Source: Aaosphaeria pasadenensis (Eukaryota > Ascomycota > Dothideomycetes > Pleosporales). From it: a DNA stretch of 64,000 bases. The stretch lies in the NCBI GenBank assembly GCA_022813625.1, contig JAKLMB010000003.1:1364001-1428000 (forward strand), given 5' to 3'. A model generated the notes under the pieces. That model saw only the letters and a program-made list of their open reading frames with translations, had not been told where the DNA came from and did no database searches. Positions within the stretch are counted from its first letter, which is position 1; the number at the start of each line of letters is the position of its first letter. The position numbers were made by a program, and so were the translations under genes. Positions 46,955 to 56,489 of this stretch are shown piece by piece.

Positions 46955-48799
46955 TCAACGACCGCCGTGCACCGTCCAAGTCGTGGTCCAGCTCTTGCTC
47001 GCGCTCTGAGTCGGAGTTGCGGCGGCAGCATCGAAGGACGTGACCTGGCTCGACCACGAACGCGTGCTCAGAATGTCAGAACGGCCGAAGATGCTCTTAG
47101 AACTGGCTGCCGAAGAACTGACTGCCGAAGAACTGACTGCCGAAGAGACGGCCTCTTTCGTGGGCTTTTGCTGCTCTGCAGACTGCGCAAAGCTCGGCCT
47201 GAAGCGATTGAGAGGGCCCCGGTGGAGGCTTTTGAGGAAAGGCAGGAAGTCCTCGTCGATCTTGATGTCGGGGATTGAGGGACGAGATTGCTTAGCGTGC
47301 GTCGCAGTAGAGATGGCTGTGTGCTGCTGCTGCTGCTGCTGCTCCTTTTCTGAGGTTTGAGAAGACGAAGGCGTTGGCGTAGCCTCTGCCTTTGCCTTTG
47401 GCGTCTCAGAGCTGCTCAGCTTGGAGAAGGACTCTTTGGTGGGCTTTGGCGTCTCGCTCTCCTTCTTTGCGGCGGACGTCGGCTCTCCGAAGCTCGACTT
47501 GATAGCTTCCGACTTGGAATCAGATTCTTCCCAGATGATGAGGGGGTTGTAAGGAGCAACGACGATCTCAGAGATGGTGCAGACATCCGAGATGGACGAG
47601 GCGGTTCCCATTGATTCAAGTTCAGAGCAGCCATTCACGGTGTTCAACAGCAACTCCTCACACTGAATCGGGTTCTGCGGGTAGACCTTGGCATCGCAAC
47701 CCTCGCTGGTTCCAAACGCCTGCCTGATGTTGACCTCGATGATGGACTGCTTGTCCGAATAATAATGAACGGACCACCCGGAGTTGTCCTCGGTGAAGAA
47801 CTCGGTCTGCATCTTCGGGAACTGGACATCGATGCCAATGGTCTTGTGCAGGTTGGGCGTGTAGTAGCAGTACTCGTGGATGGCGGCGCCGACGATGTCC
47901 AGGTCGACGTTCCAGGGGATCTTGAACCCCGGCTTCTCTGCATACCGGCACTTGAGCTCGTCCTTGACGAAAATGCTCGACTTCTGCTCGTCCGTGGGGT
48001 AGTAAGGGGAGTGGCCCTTCTTCTCCTCCTTGACCTCCGAGGGAGAGGGAGAGGGAGAGGGAGTCGGCGTCGGCGTCGCGCCGGCAACGGCCCACGTGGT
48101 GCTCGCGTTGTAGTACTGCTCATCACCGTCCTTCCAGTCCGGAGGCACGGGGGGGTACGCGATGGCGATGGCCTCGCCATCGCGAGTGCAAATGAAGTCA
48201 CCCGGGCCCCATTGCTCCTCTTCGGTCTCACGGCACTGCTCACCGCCCAATGACCTGTCGTTCTCGGCCCAGGAGGGGTCTTCAGCGTGCTCGCGGCCAT
48301 TGTCCTCCCAGACGACGCTGCGGATGGGCTCGCCCTCGGCGTCGGTTCCGTCGACCCAGCCCCTGAAGGGCGTGTTGGCCTTCTCGATGTAGTGCTTCTC
48401 CACGAGGTGGATGTTGGAGAGGTCGACCTCCGGCGCTCGCCACCACACGTAGTGTTCGTCGTCCCAGATCACCTGGCGGACGGGAATTGGAGTGGCGAAC
48501 GACGTCTTACCTTTGCCCTTGGTGATGGTCGCGGGAATGCGGACGCTGCTCCATCTGGCAGGCGACGGGGTGGGCGTGAGATTGGGGGCTATGAACTGCA
48601 CCAGCGTGGTCGTCACTACTGCTGGCGTTACTGTTGGATATACTGTTGCCGGCGGCGTCACTGTTGGATATACCGTTGCTGGCGGCGTCACTGTTGGATA
48701 TACCGTTGCTGGCGGCGTCACTGTTAGATTCTGGCCTTGGGCGAGGAACCCAGACTGGATGACAGCCAGGGCGCCGCCGAGAACGGTGATGCGGTTCAT
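46955..48799 (-). CDS. Secreted protein with TVTPPATVYP repeats, function unknown
   Basis: Single-exon gene of 614 residues. Residues 1-22 form a signal peptide (ITVLGGALAVIQSGFLAQG). Immediately after come three exact decapeptide repeats TVTPPATVYP, encoded by 30 bp tandem DNA units. The central part (about 100-440) is rich in Trp, Tyr and acidic residues and carries about ten Cys, suggesting a folded extracellular domain I do not recognise. A Thr/Pro/Ser linker (PTPTPSPSPSPS) lies near residue 245. The C-terminal third is low-complexity, with Lys/Ser/Thr stretches, a seven-Gln run and SSAVS repeats. No GPI tail is seen. The Pro/Thr/Ser repeats are probably O-mannosylated, as in cell-wall or secreted fungal proteins; this is inference. 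Confidence 0.75.
   Translation of the reverse strand: MNRITVLGGALAVIQSGFLAQGQNLTVTPPATVYPTVTPPATVYPTVTPPATVYPTVTPAVVTTTLVQFIAPNLTPTPSPARWSSVRIPATITKGKGKTSFATPIPVRQVIWDDEHYVWWRAPEVDLSNIHLVEKHYIEKANTPFRGWVDGTDAEGEPIRSVVWEDNGREHAEDPSWAENDRSLGGEQCRETEEEQWGPGDFICTRDGEAIAIAYPPVPPDWKDGDEQYYNASTTWAVAGATPTPTPSPSPSPSEVKEEKKGHSPYYPTDEQKSSIFVKDELKCRYAEKPGFKIPWNVDLDIVGAAIHEYCYYTPNLHKTIGIDVQFPKMQTEFFTEDNSGWSVHYYSDKQSIIEVNIRQAFGTSEGCDAKVYPQNPIQCEELLLNTVNGCSELESMGTASSISDVCTISEIVVAPYNPLIIWEESDSKSEAIKSSFGEPTSAAKKESETPKPTKESFSKLSSSETPKAKAEATPTPSSSQTSEKEQQQQQQHTAISTATHAKQSRPSIPDIKIDEDFLPFLKSLHRGPLNRFRPSFAQSAEQQKPTKEAVSSAVSSSAVSSSAASSKSIFGRSDILSTRSWSSQVTSFDAAAATPTQSASKSWTTTWTVHGGR
47100..47144. repeat. 15 bp tandem repeat in repeat-protein gene
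   Basis: Three units of a GAACTGACTGCCGAA-type sequence (the first has one change), encoding SSAVS repeats on the minus strand. Confidence 0.8.
48631..48720. repeat. 30 bp tandem repeat, three units
   Basis: Units at 48631-48660, 48661-48690 and 48691-48720. Units two and three are identical and unit one differs at two silent positions. They encode TVTPPATVYP repeats next to the signal peptide. Near-identity at the DNA level suggests recent expansion. Confidence 0.9.
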
Positions 48800-49964
48800 G
48801 GTGAGGAGGTTGTTTTACTCGTTCTCCCCTTTTTGATTGATTTGGCCTCTTTTTCCTTCTTGTGGAAGGGAAGAAGAACAGGACAACAATGGCCTAGGAG
48901 CAGTATATAAGGGGAGCCCGGATTCCTCCATGATCTCATGTCTCATCTTTTTTCTGTCCCATTCCACGGCGAACATTGACTGTATTGGGACATTTCGTCT
49001 AGGTTAGGACAGGACAATCAATCACTGTTGAGACAGTTGAACCATGGAGTAGGTCACTGGAATCATCACAGATGTGGTGAAACGAGTACGTACCTTCATA
49101 TAGAAAAGGTCAAGTGTGTATACATAGTCAACCAGTATGCCAGAATCTCCCACACTCGATGAAGCAATTACGTTGAGGATTGCGTATATATGTATCGGAA
49201 TACCATTTCGAGCACAGCGTCGTAGGTCCATCTTTCCATTCCGATTCGGTACCGATCATGGATGAACCTCAGGAACGGCTCAGGGACGCTCAGGGACGCT
49301 CAGGGACGGGTTCGGGTACGGTACGGGAAGCTCATCCCCCGCAATCCCAAGCAATCCCAATGATTACTTCCACCGTCTACATCTCAAAGTCAAAAAAGGA
49401 AAACAACGAATTTCTCCGTCTTGGGTATACACATCCCTCCCGCCAAAATTTCCGTCCCCAAGTTCCAGACCACCCTCCCCAATATCGCCGGTGATTTTTA
49501 ACGTTTGAATGCTATGACCTCGCGACAGAATTCCACCGAGACATATGAAGATTGTGAGTCGATTAATCTATTCTTCCGGGGATCGCCTCGGCCAGGTCCT
49601 GCTTCGGGTATGGCGGATTGTCGATTGTCTTGGAAGGAGGGTTAAGCATGGGGAGCGGAGCGGAACGACCGAGCTTAATTTACGTTGTGGGGAAATAGTC
49701 TTTGCGTGTGAATTGTTTTGGTTTGAGTATAAAATATGGGGATGGGATGTCGACTGTGGTGATATGAGCGTTCGTTGTTGTGCTTGTACATATTGTTTTT
49801 CGTCTTGCTTGCTGTGGCAGATCCGCATTGCTTGATATCGAGTCTGTTTGAAGCATTGCTTTCTCAGGATTGATCATTGGGATTGAATAGCCCGTCGAAG
49901 AATACATTTGTTCGTAAGATCTTCAATTGTATATATTTTTCTTCGCAGTTCAGTTGCAACAATC
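48800..49964. promoter_or_regulatory. Divergent promoter region, repeat protein/GH105
   Basis: About 1.17 kb between diverging starts. It includes three perfect 10 bp units GCTCAGGGAC at 49278-49307. An ATG ORF at 49545-49835 (96 codons) has no family support. Confidence 0.5.
49278..49307. repeat. 10 bp tandem repeat, three units
   Basis: GCTCAGGGAC repeated three times without change, flanked by a partial unit, between two divergent genes for secreted proteins. The spacing of one DNA helical turn is notable; function unknown. Confidence 0.85.
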
Positions 49965-51187
49965 ATGTATTCCTCAGCGACCAGTCTCGCCCTTCTGGCG
50001 TGCAGTTCCATTGCCCTCGCCGCGAGCGACAACACCACGCTCCCATACTCAACATGGATGGCGACCTCCTTCCTCTCCAAGTCGCAAACGATGAACTCCC
50101 ACTACGTCGCCAGCGTCCTCCACGAAGGCATCCAGAAAGCTGCTTCCCTCCACCAAAACACCAGCCTCCTCAACTACGTCTCCAACGCTGTCTCCGCGCA
50201 AGTCCTCCCCAACGGCACCCTCCTCAACTGGAACTCCTCCTTCTATTCCGTGGACGAGCTCCGCATCGGCAACAATCTCCTACACTTCTACCTCGCGTCC
50301 AACCGCACCGAAACCAAATACGCCGTCGCGGCCTCCGCCCTCCGCTCGCAGCTCGACCGCTGGCCACGCACACCCACCGGCGGCTTCTTCCACCGGGACC
50401 CCGTGTACCGCAACCAGATGTGGCTCGACGGCATCTACATGGCGGACACCTTCTACGCGACGTACACGCACATCTTCGAGCCGTCCAACACGACGGCCTG
50501 GAACGACATCGCGCTGCAGTTCGACCTCGTCGAGCAGCACACCCGCAACAAGACGTCCAACCTGCTCGCGCACGGCTACGACGAGTCGAAGAAGGCCGTG
50601 TGGGCGGACCCCGTCACGGGCGCGTGTCCGCACGTCTGGGACCGCGCCGTCGGATGGTACTTCATGGCGCTGGTCGAGGTCCTGCAGGTGTACCCTAAGG
50701 ACCTCCCCGGGTACGCGCGGCTGAGGGGGTACCTAACTACCCTCGCCGACGGGGTCGAGAAGGCGCAGGACGAGTCCGGGGGCTGGTGGTTGGTCATGGA
50801 CGAGCCGTATCCCGGGATGAAGGGGAATTACATCGAGGCGAGCGCAACGGCCATGTTCACGTATGGGATCTTGAAGGGGATTAGGACGGGGCTGTTGGAG
50901 GAGAGGAGGAGGCCGACTGCGTTGAAGGCGTACGATTTGATGTTGGATAGGTTTGTGACCAAGGAGAAGAATGGGACGTTGAGTTTTGATGGAACGGTTG
51001 TGGTGGGCAGTTTGAGCTCGAATGGCTCGTATGAGGTATGTTTAAAAGAAATGGTCGAGGACTCGAGGGATGTGGGCTAACTTGATCGCAGTATTATGTC
51101 AATGTGCCGATAGCTAGGAACGACGGTAAGGGCGCTGGGCCGTTTATGTTTGCTAGCACGGAGTTGGAGCTGTGGCAGCAGTCGTAG
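49965..51187 (+). CDS. Glycoside hydrolase family 105 (unsaturated rhamnogalacturonyl hydrolase-like), secreted
   Basis: Exons 49965..51035 and 51092..51187 give 388 residues; the 56 nt intron is phase 0 (GTATGT donor, CGCAG acceptor, CTAAC branch). Residues 1-20 are a signal peptide (SLALLACSSIALAAS). The rest fits the (alpha/alpha)6 barrel of GH88/GH105 proteins, with NQMWLDGIYMADTF (Asp about 155, probable catalytic acid), HVWDRAVGWYFMALVEVL and DESGGWWLVMDEP. These enzymes remove unsaturated sugars from pectin fragments made by lyases. About ten N-glycosylation sequons support secretion. I start at 49965 because it gives a clean signal peptide. No pectin lyase gene neighbours it, so clustering does not help with substrate. 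Confidence 0.88.
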
Positions 51188-51513
51188 GATCGGTGAGTTT
51201 ATATCTGGTTGGTTAGTTAGAGGCATATTGGAGAGCATCCATACAGCTATGATCGTCAGTAAATAGAAAGTAGAATTCAACGAGGGACGTGGATAATATT
51301 TGGACAACGAAAAACAAAGTGCAAAAGATTCGAATCCTTGATTGAACATAGTGTATGTTATACCCATAATGCTTGCTTCGTTATTAACCCTCAATTCCCG
51401 GACTTAAGTCTGACTGACGCCTGGTATCATGCATTCCATTTTGTACATTCACTCTTCCTTTGGTCTCCTCGCGAAACCATGTCTGTATGCGTAGGTTCTC
51501 TCAAAGAGCCTCT
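51188..51513. other. Convergent intergenic region
   Basis: 326 bp between the 3' ends of the GH105 and cysteine-rich genes. Nothing seen. Confidence 0.6.
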
Positions 51514-52002
51514 CTACAACATGGCACCAGCGAAAGCAGAGATAGCGATCATGGCCAACATCCCCAGACCAGCCTTCGACACACCCTGCGGCACGACCGC
51601 CGGGACCGCAGCGCCCGTCGACTGACGTGGGCCACTCGTACCCGACCCAGAGCCCTCGGTCCCCGTAGGCTTCGTGGGGCTCAGGTCCGTCGCCGTAGCA
51701 GTCATGGTGTTATTTCCATTGCAGAAGATGAGTCCCGGCGTGACGCCCTGCTCCTGGAGGCAGGAGATGAGGCTGGACACGGGCTGGCCGGCGGAGAGAC
51801 AGTACAACGAGCAGTCGTTCGCCCACTTCTGCACGGGAGCGTCCTTGCAGCAGGTCTTGAAGTGGTCTTCGTACTTGTCTGGGATCCCGGAGCGGCCGTC
51901 GAAGGCGCAGAAGACGTCTTGTGTCGGGTAGTCGGAGAAGCTCTGCTGGGTGCAAGAGCTTGCGCTGGGGGCGGCGGCAGAGGAGGTGGCGACGGAGGAC
52001 AT
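51514..52002 (-). CDS. Small eight-cysteine protein with hydrophobic C-terminal tail
   Basis: Single-exon ORF of 162 residues with a good start context (CCACCATGTCC). Eight cysteines (about residues 17, 32, 51, 52, 64, 68, 81, 94) fall in a compact domain including FKTCCKD and CSLYCLSAGQP. A Thr/Ser/Gly/Pro linker follows, then a hydrophobic end (GLGMLAMIAISAFAGAML) like a GPI signal or tail anchor. The pattern resembles small fungal surface proteins but is not the CFEM or hydrophobin spacing. Oddly there is no hydrophobic N-terminus: the first 16 residues are Ser/Ala-rich. I looked upstream for an exon with a signal peptide and found none. Confidence 0.7.
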   Translation of the reverse strand: MSSVATSSAAAPSASSCTQQSFSDYPTQDVFCAFDGRSGIPDKYEDHFKTCCKDAPVQKWANDCSLYCLSAGQPVSSLISCLQEQGVTPGLIFCNGNNTMTATATDLSPTKPTGTEGSGSGTSGPRQSTGAAVPAVVPQGVSKAGLGMLAMIAISAFAGAML

Positions 52003-53148
52003 GGTGGATGTTCTGGATGTTGGTGAGTTGTGTGGACGGCTACGAAGGTTAGGGAAAGGACAGCAGGGCGAACTGACGGGTTTTTGCAGTGTGGAGAGCC
52101 GGTTATGTTTCAGTGAGTACTTGTGTTAGGTTCGTGTGACCGGAACCGTTGTACAGCGTGGTTTGTTTATTGAAGGCAAACAAGAGGAAGCTTGTATAGC
52201 AACGCAGGTAACAAGGGTTTAAGTAATTATAATATTGACCAGGAGAAACAAAACGGCGATCAACGACAATTCCAACTTTCTCCACCACCTGATGTCACGG
52301 TGAAAGGATCCCTGCCGACAGCTTGCGCTTCGGCCATTTCGTGGTCTGAAACTTGGTGAGCTGTTGTAGTCGGTCGTCTGGGAGATCTATTGGTGGGTGG
52401 TTACTCGTTGGTACGCCTTGGGGGATGGCTATTTTTGTTCTCCGGCGGGCACAACTCTGCCGACACACCCGCGGCATCACGAGACCATGAAGGCCCAGTA
52501 ACGGCTCAATGACGGTGGCAAGTAATCGACAGTCGTCTTGTTATTGATGAGTTAAATTGTGGCTTAATGTTCACTCGACTTCACCAGTCTTACAAGGACA
52601 GGCGAAATTACTGAGAAAGGAAGGAATTGCACGGACCATACAAATCCTACCATTAATTCAATCGTGTCGTATAAGACAGACCAGATAGTTAATCCTTCAT
52701 TAGAAGCCCGACAAGTGTCTATCTGCTTGAACTGTGCAAACATGATCGGTCGAAGACAATGCAGTGCAACATTGCTGATCTGGCAAAGAAGTACTGGTGC
52801 ATTGAGACAACCCGACTCAGCTTTCAAGTCTGCATATAGATGATTGCGTAGCAGTACTACAGGTTTGAAACTAGGCAAAATCCCAATTTGCATCTTTTAG
52901 CTATCCCGAAGGACTTCTTTGCTGATTATTAACAGACTGAGCCACCAGGAGATCAGTTGAGTTTTCGCATACGTACTCATAGACCCTTGTTGTAACTTGG
53001 ATATGGTTTTGGAAGTTATAGCCAGCCATGAATAGTATATAAAAGTATGTTAAAAACATATTCAACATTCTAAGAAACAGTAGATAACGATCCTCAATGT
53101 CTCTGAGAATCCTCGACACTTTCAGTAGACGTTATAATCACCTTCAAG
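52003..53148. other. Intergenic region
   Basis: 1.15 kb between two leftward genes. A 109-codon minus-strand ORF at 52564-52893 has no recognisable features. Sequence is moderately AT-rich. Confidence 0.5.
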
Positions 53149-53917
53149 CTATTTACTACTCCGCGCATTTGTTGCGAGAAACAATACACAAGCAGCAACT
53201 ATGGTAGTTGCCACTAAGGTGAACAACATCTGGGTCTTCCACCCTGCTTGCACGAGTGCAGCTCGTTGACTATATTTCGAAATGGTACTGATGTAGTTGG
53301 CCAGGCCTGATATGAGACAGGAGACAGAAAGAAGCCAGAAGATGATGCCAAAGGGAAGTGAAAGCCTTTTTTCTATGGTGTGTCAGCTTGGGTTTATATA
53401 CACCATATTGATGATGAATTTTGCGCGTGGAGTAGTCAAATAGGCACATAGTAATTTGGGTTTAGTTCTCCGAATTTGGGAGAAATATGGCACCTACCGG
53501 TATCACTGGGCGTAGACTTCAGATGGAAAGACAGCACGATGGCGACGGAAACGACTGCCATATACACAGATAATCGGAGCCACGATAAGAAGGCTATGAA
53601 GACATTAGTATGAGAAAAGTCCATCTGTAAAATACTCTGATGTTTCGCACTTCTCTCGTTCGCGGCATGATCCCGCGCATCGGATGCGTTGTTATCAAAA
53701 AGTAGTGCTCCAAGCAGCGGCCTCTCTCTGAAAACAGCTCTGTCATAGCTATTATCTCTGCGATTTGTTAGCATGCACTCTATCATCAAAGATAATTGAA
53801 GACTGACTGATTCACAAGCACAGGCTTCCTCTTCACGATGTCATAGAAGGGCTGAAAAGGCTCATCCAGGAGGCTCTGGTCTGAGCCATCCATACGATCC
53901 AGCGGTCTGAAGTCCAT
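53149..53917 (-). CDS. DUF202-domain membrane protein
   Basis: Four exons, complement(53808..53917), complement(53651..53757), complement(53498..53593) and complement(53149..53372), give 178 residues. The first intron is 50 nt (GTCAGT donor, GCTAAC branch), the others 57 nt and 125 nt. Joining exons 2 and 3 recreates the DUF202 signature DARDHAANERTFLSWLRLS at about 63-81. Three membrane helices follow: about 80-97, 112-130 (GIIFWLLSVSCLISGLANY) and 152-172 (MLFTLVATTIVAACVLFLAT). The layout matches DUF202 proteins related to the Vtc1 helix bundle. Their role is unknown in general; Vtc1 belongs to the vacuolar polyphosphate machinery. The gene diverges from the CIA30-domain gene with 254 bp between starts. 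The first-exon junction is the least certain part. Confidence 0.85.
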
Positions 53918-54171
53918 CCTTTCTAGTCGTCTAAATCTAGATGGGAAATATGCTAAAACCGCCCGCAACGATTGAATGCTAGATACCTTATGGTTGAAGG
54001 AAACTTGTGGGGAAGTACAAAGGACGTGCTTGTGAATGTGTGCACGGGCCATGTCGGCATTTCCACGAGTAATGAGGTCATCTGCAGTTCGCATCCGATG
54101 ACACAAAAAGCCACTATATAGTCTTGAGGAACATATAACGCGTAGTCGATCAGATTTTGCTGTATTCAATC
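53918..54171. promoter_or_regulatory. Short divergent promoter, DUF202/CIA30 pair
   Basis: 254 bp between two start codons facing apart; too short for two independent fungal promoters, so co-regulation is likely. No motif I can name. Confidence 0.55.
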
Positions 54172-55146
54172 ATGTATGGAAAAGAGCATACTACGCTGTT
54201 TGGTGGAGACAAGTAAGAACCAATACCAATGATAGAAAAATTTGCAGTATTAAAAGATTTGGTAGGGGTTGGCATGCTGCAGACTGGACTGCAAGCGATG
54301 ATCGCGTTCGAGGAGGAAAGTCTCAGGTACATTGCAATTGCTCAATGCATCATGTGTTTTCTCACACCATACTCAGTCATATCTTGACACAACCTCACCA
54401 ACCGCCCGATTCTACGGCAACCTCGACATCAAAACGCTCGGAGGGGCCGGCTTCGCTAGCCAGCGCACCTCTACCGACGACACCACCTGGGACCTGTCAG
54501 CGTATGACGGCATCCGACTCGACCTCGGAAAAGCAGACGGAAAGCGATACACGTTTATCCTGAAAGATGAACTACTTCCGCGGAATCCTGACAACGGTCG
54601 CGAACAGTCGACTGTGTCTTATGAGTATGACTTTGAGTTGGATGAGAGCGCGCTGACGGATGATTCGTTCGTCTTCATTACGTGGGATAAACTTACTCCG
54701 ACGTATAGGGGTAAGGAGAAGAAAGATGCTAAGAAATTGAATACGAAGAGTGTGAAGAGGTTCAGCATCATGATGAGGAGGTAAGTCTCTAATGCGATTC
54801 CCCTACCAAAGTCATCACAATTGACACATTAGCAGCTTTTTCGGAGACCAAGAAGGAGACTTCTCTCTTTCTATCAAATCTATCAGTGCCGTAACAGTGC
54901 CGAAAGACGAAGAGAAGGGCTTCGGTACGGAAAAGGACAATTGGCCTTCCAGAGAGAGCTCACGGGTAAGACGATGAACAATCTACGTGAGAGCGTCTGC
55001 TAACCACACTCCATCAGTGCAACGCATGGAGGTATGCAAAACTGCTGACTGCGATCCTCTCTATCGCTGCTGTTTCCTACGCACTGTCTCTGTACCTCTG
55101 TCCGTCGATGAAATTTGGATCCGTAATACAATCGTTGCACTGGTGA
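54172..55146 (+). CDS. CIA30-domain protein with C-terminal membrane anchor
   Basis: Five exons, 54172..54212, 54266..54326, 54377..54780, 54836..54965 and 55018..55146, give 254 residues. The CIA30 (NDUFAF1-type) domain covers about residues 8-205: LFGGDKGWHAADWTASDDRV, RGGKSQSYL, FYGNLDIKTLGGAGFASQRT, WDLSAYDGIRLDL and RSFFGDQEGDFSL. A single hydrophobic segment (LLTAILSIAAVSYALSLYLC) near the C-terminus would anchor it. No mitochondrial presequence is visible, so this is unlikely to be the complex I assembly factor itself. Fungal CIA30-fold proteins outside mitochondria are of unknown role. Intron 1 could end at either of two acceptors; I chose the 53 nt form since it restores the GGDKGW block. 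Intron 3 ends in a tandem NAGNAG acceptor. The 3' end faces the Zn2Cys6 gene, with 84 bp between stops. Confidence 0.85.
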
Positions 55147-55230
55147 ATCTGTCTCAATAAGAGCCCGGAACCGGTCCAGGGATGTAGTATTAAGTCGATA
55201 TCCAATCTTTAATGTACGAATAACTCCACT

Positions 55231-56489
55231 TCAATCCCATTTCATGTGGTCGATCATGTGCCTGATCTGATTAATCATCCGCAAACAAGTCGCATCGCCG
55301 GGCTTGCACATATTCTGGGCCCCAAAAATGCGTTCCCTTTCTTGCAAATTCATATTTTCGTCATGCCATTTGTGTTGTCTCTTCTCCATCATCTCCAGAA
55401 GCATTACGAGGGGACATGGGTTGCTCCCTCCGCCGTGCACCTCAGTCTTCAACACCTTCTTGGCGAGTTTCTTCCACACTGCCGACTCGAGTTCGACGTT
55501 GAAGCCCATCGGGCAGTCCATCTGCCCTGTGTGAAGATGTCGTAGTGAGGGGTCGTGGTCGCCTATCCGGAACAATTTCTTTTCTCCCGTACGCTCGAGG
55601 CGTTCGGTTTCTGCATCGATGCCACCCAAGACTTTGTGGAAGCGCTCTGCAATCGCACTGAGCAAGGCTGACAGAGACTGTACATTCTGTATTGCAGTGA
55701 AGCTTTCCTTCGGACACCTTTCGCATTGCACAATTGCTGCGGCTGTCGTCATTGCTTTGCGGAGCTCAGGTATGACGGCAGGGAAGGAGAAGGATTTAAG
55801 GCTCTGGAGGTCGGAAAGTGTGAGATACATGATGGAGAGACATGTGCATGGTCCTTCTGGTTGTGCTGGTTCAAGGGAAATGGGCGTGTCAATCGAAGCT
55901 GCCTCCTGGGCTTGGGGATTCCATAGACTTGGATCTATCGTGTCATTCGGTCCAAAGCTGCTTTAGGTCAGTATTCGAATGGATCAGTGATACAATGTTA
56001 GCCAAATTACACACCTGAAGTCCATATTTGAACCGTCCATTAGCGGTGCAGCAATGATCGATTCATTGCTCAGAGAAAATGTAGCAGCGGAGAAGGCATC
56101 ATCCTGCGGCAACTGAGGCAGAGGCAGGCCAGTGAAGTCGCCAAAATCAGGTGGAGAGATCAAACCAAACTCAGAAAAGGCAAGAGTAGTGGGAAGTTCG
56201 TAAGAGGAATGTGGTGGTATCTCAGGTGGTATTTCAGGTGTTGGTTCAGGCGGCGTCACTTCGTCTTCTCGTCTCCTTTTTCTTGGTCTACCCATTTGCT
56301 TCTGTGGTGAGTAGACACATCTGATGCCTTCCCTGGCACATCGACTGCATTGCGGTGACTCTCCAGAGCATTTCAATTTCCGTGTTCCTGAAGGAGATTA
56401 GATTGGTTTCTGGTAGGCATGATTCATAGCAACAACTTACGACAATCATCACAAGCAGAATGGAGCTTCTCAGGTTGGATGTCGGCCAT
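55231..56489 (-). CDS. Zn2Cys6 transcription factor, AflR-type C-terminus
   Basis: Three exons, complement(56441..56489), complement(56015..56387) and complement(55231..55957), give 382 residues. Splicing exon 1 to 2 completes the binuclear zinc cluster at C13, C16, C23, C30, C33 and C40 (C-x2-C-x6-C-x6-C-x2-C-x6-C), followed by a basic linker MGRPRKRRR. A Pro/Glu-rich region follows. The C-terminal half, from about residue 175, has the pattern of the aflatoxin-regulator C-terminal domain: CTCLSIMYLTLSDLQSLKSF, a stretch of the form A-I-V-x-C-E-R-C, then NVQSLSALLSAIAERFHKVL. Such factors often control local secondary-metabolite clusters, but no polyketide or peptide synthetase gene is visible here, so the target may be the adjacent gene pair or lie elsewhere. 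Confidence 0.9.

Noticed and set aside
49545..49835. 96-codon ORF starting MKI in the GH105 upstream region
   Set aside because: No hydrophobic signal core and no family resemblance; the GTGAGT right after the third codon makes the frame doubtful.
51318..51345. tRNA B-box-like GATTCGAATCC
   Set aside because: No A box or cloverleaf partners nearby; lies in the 3' flank of the GH105 gene.
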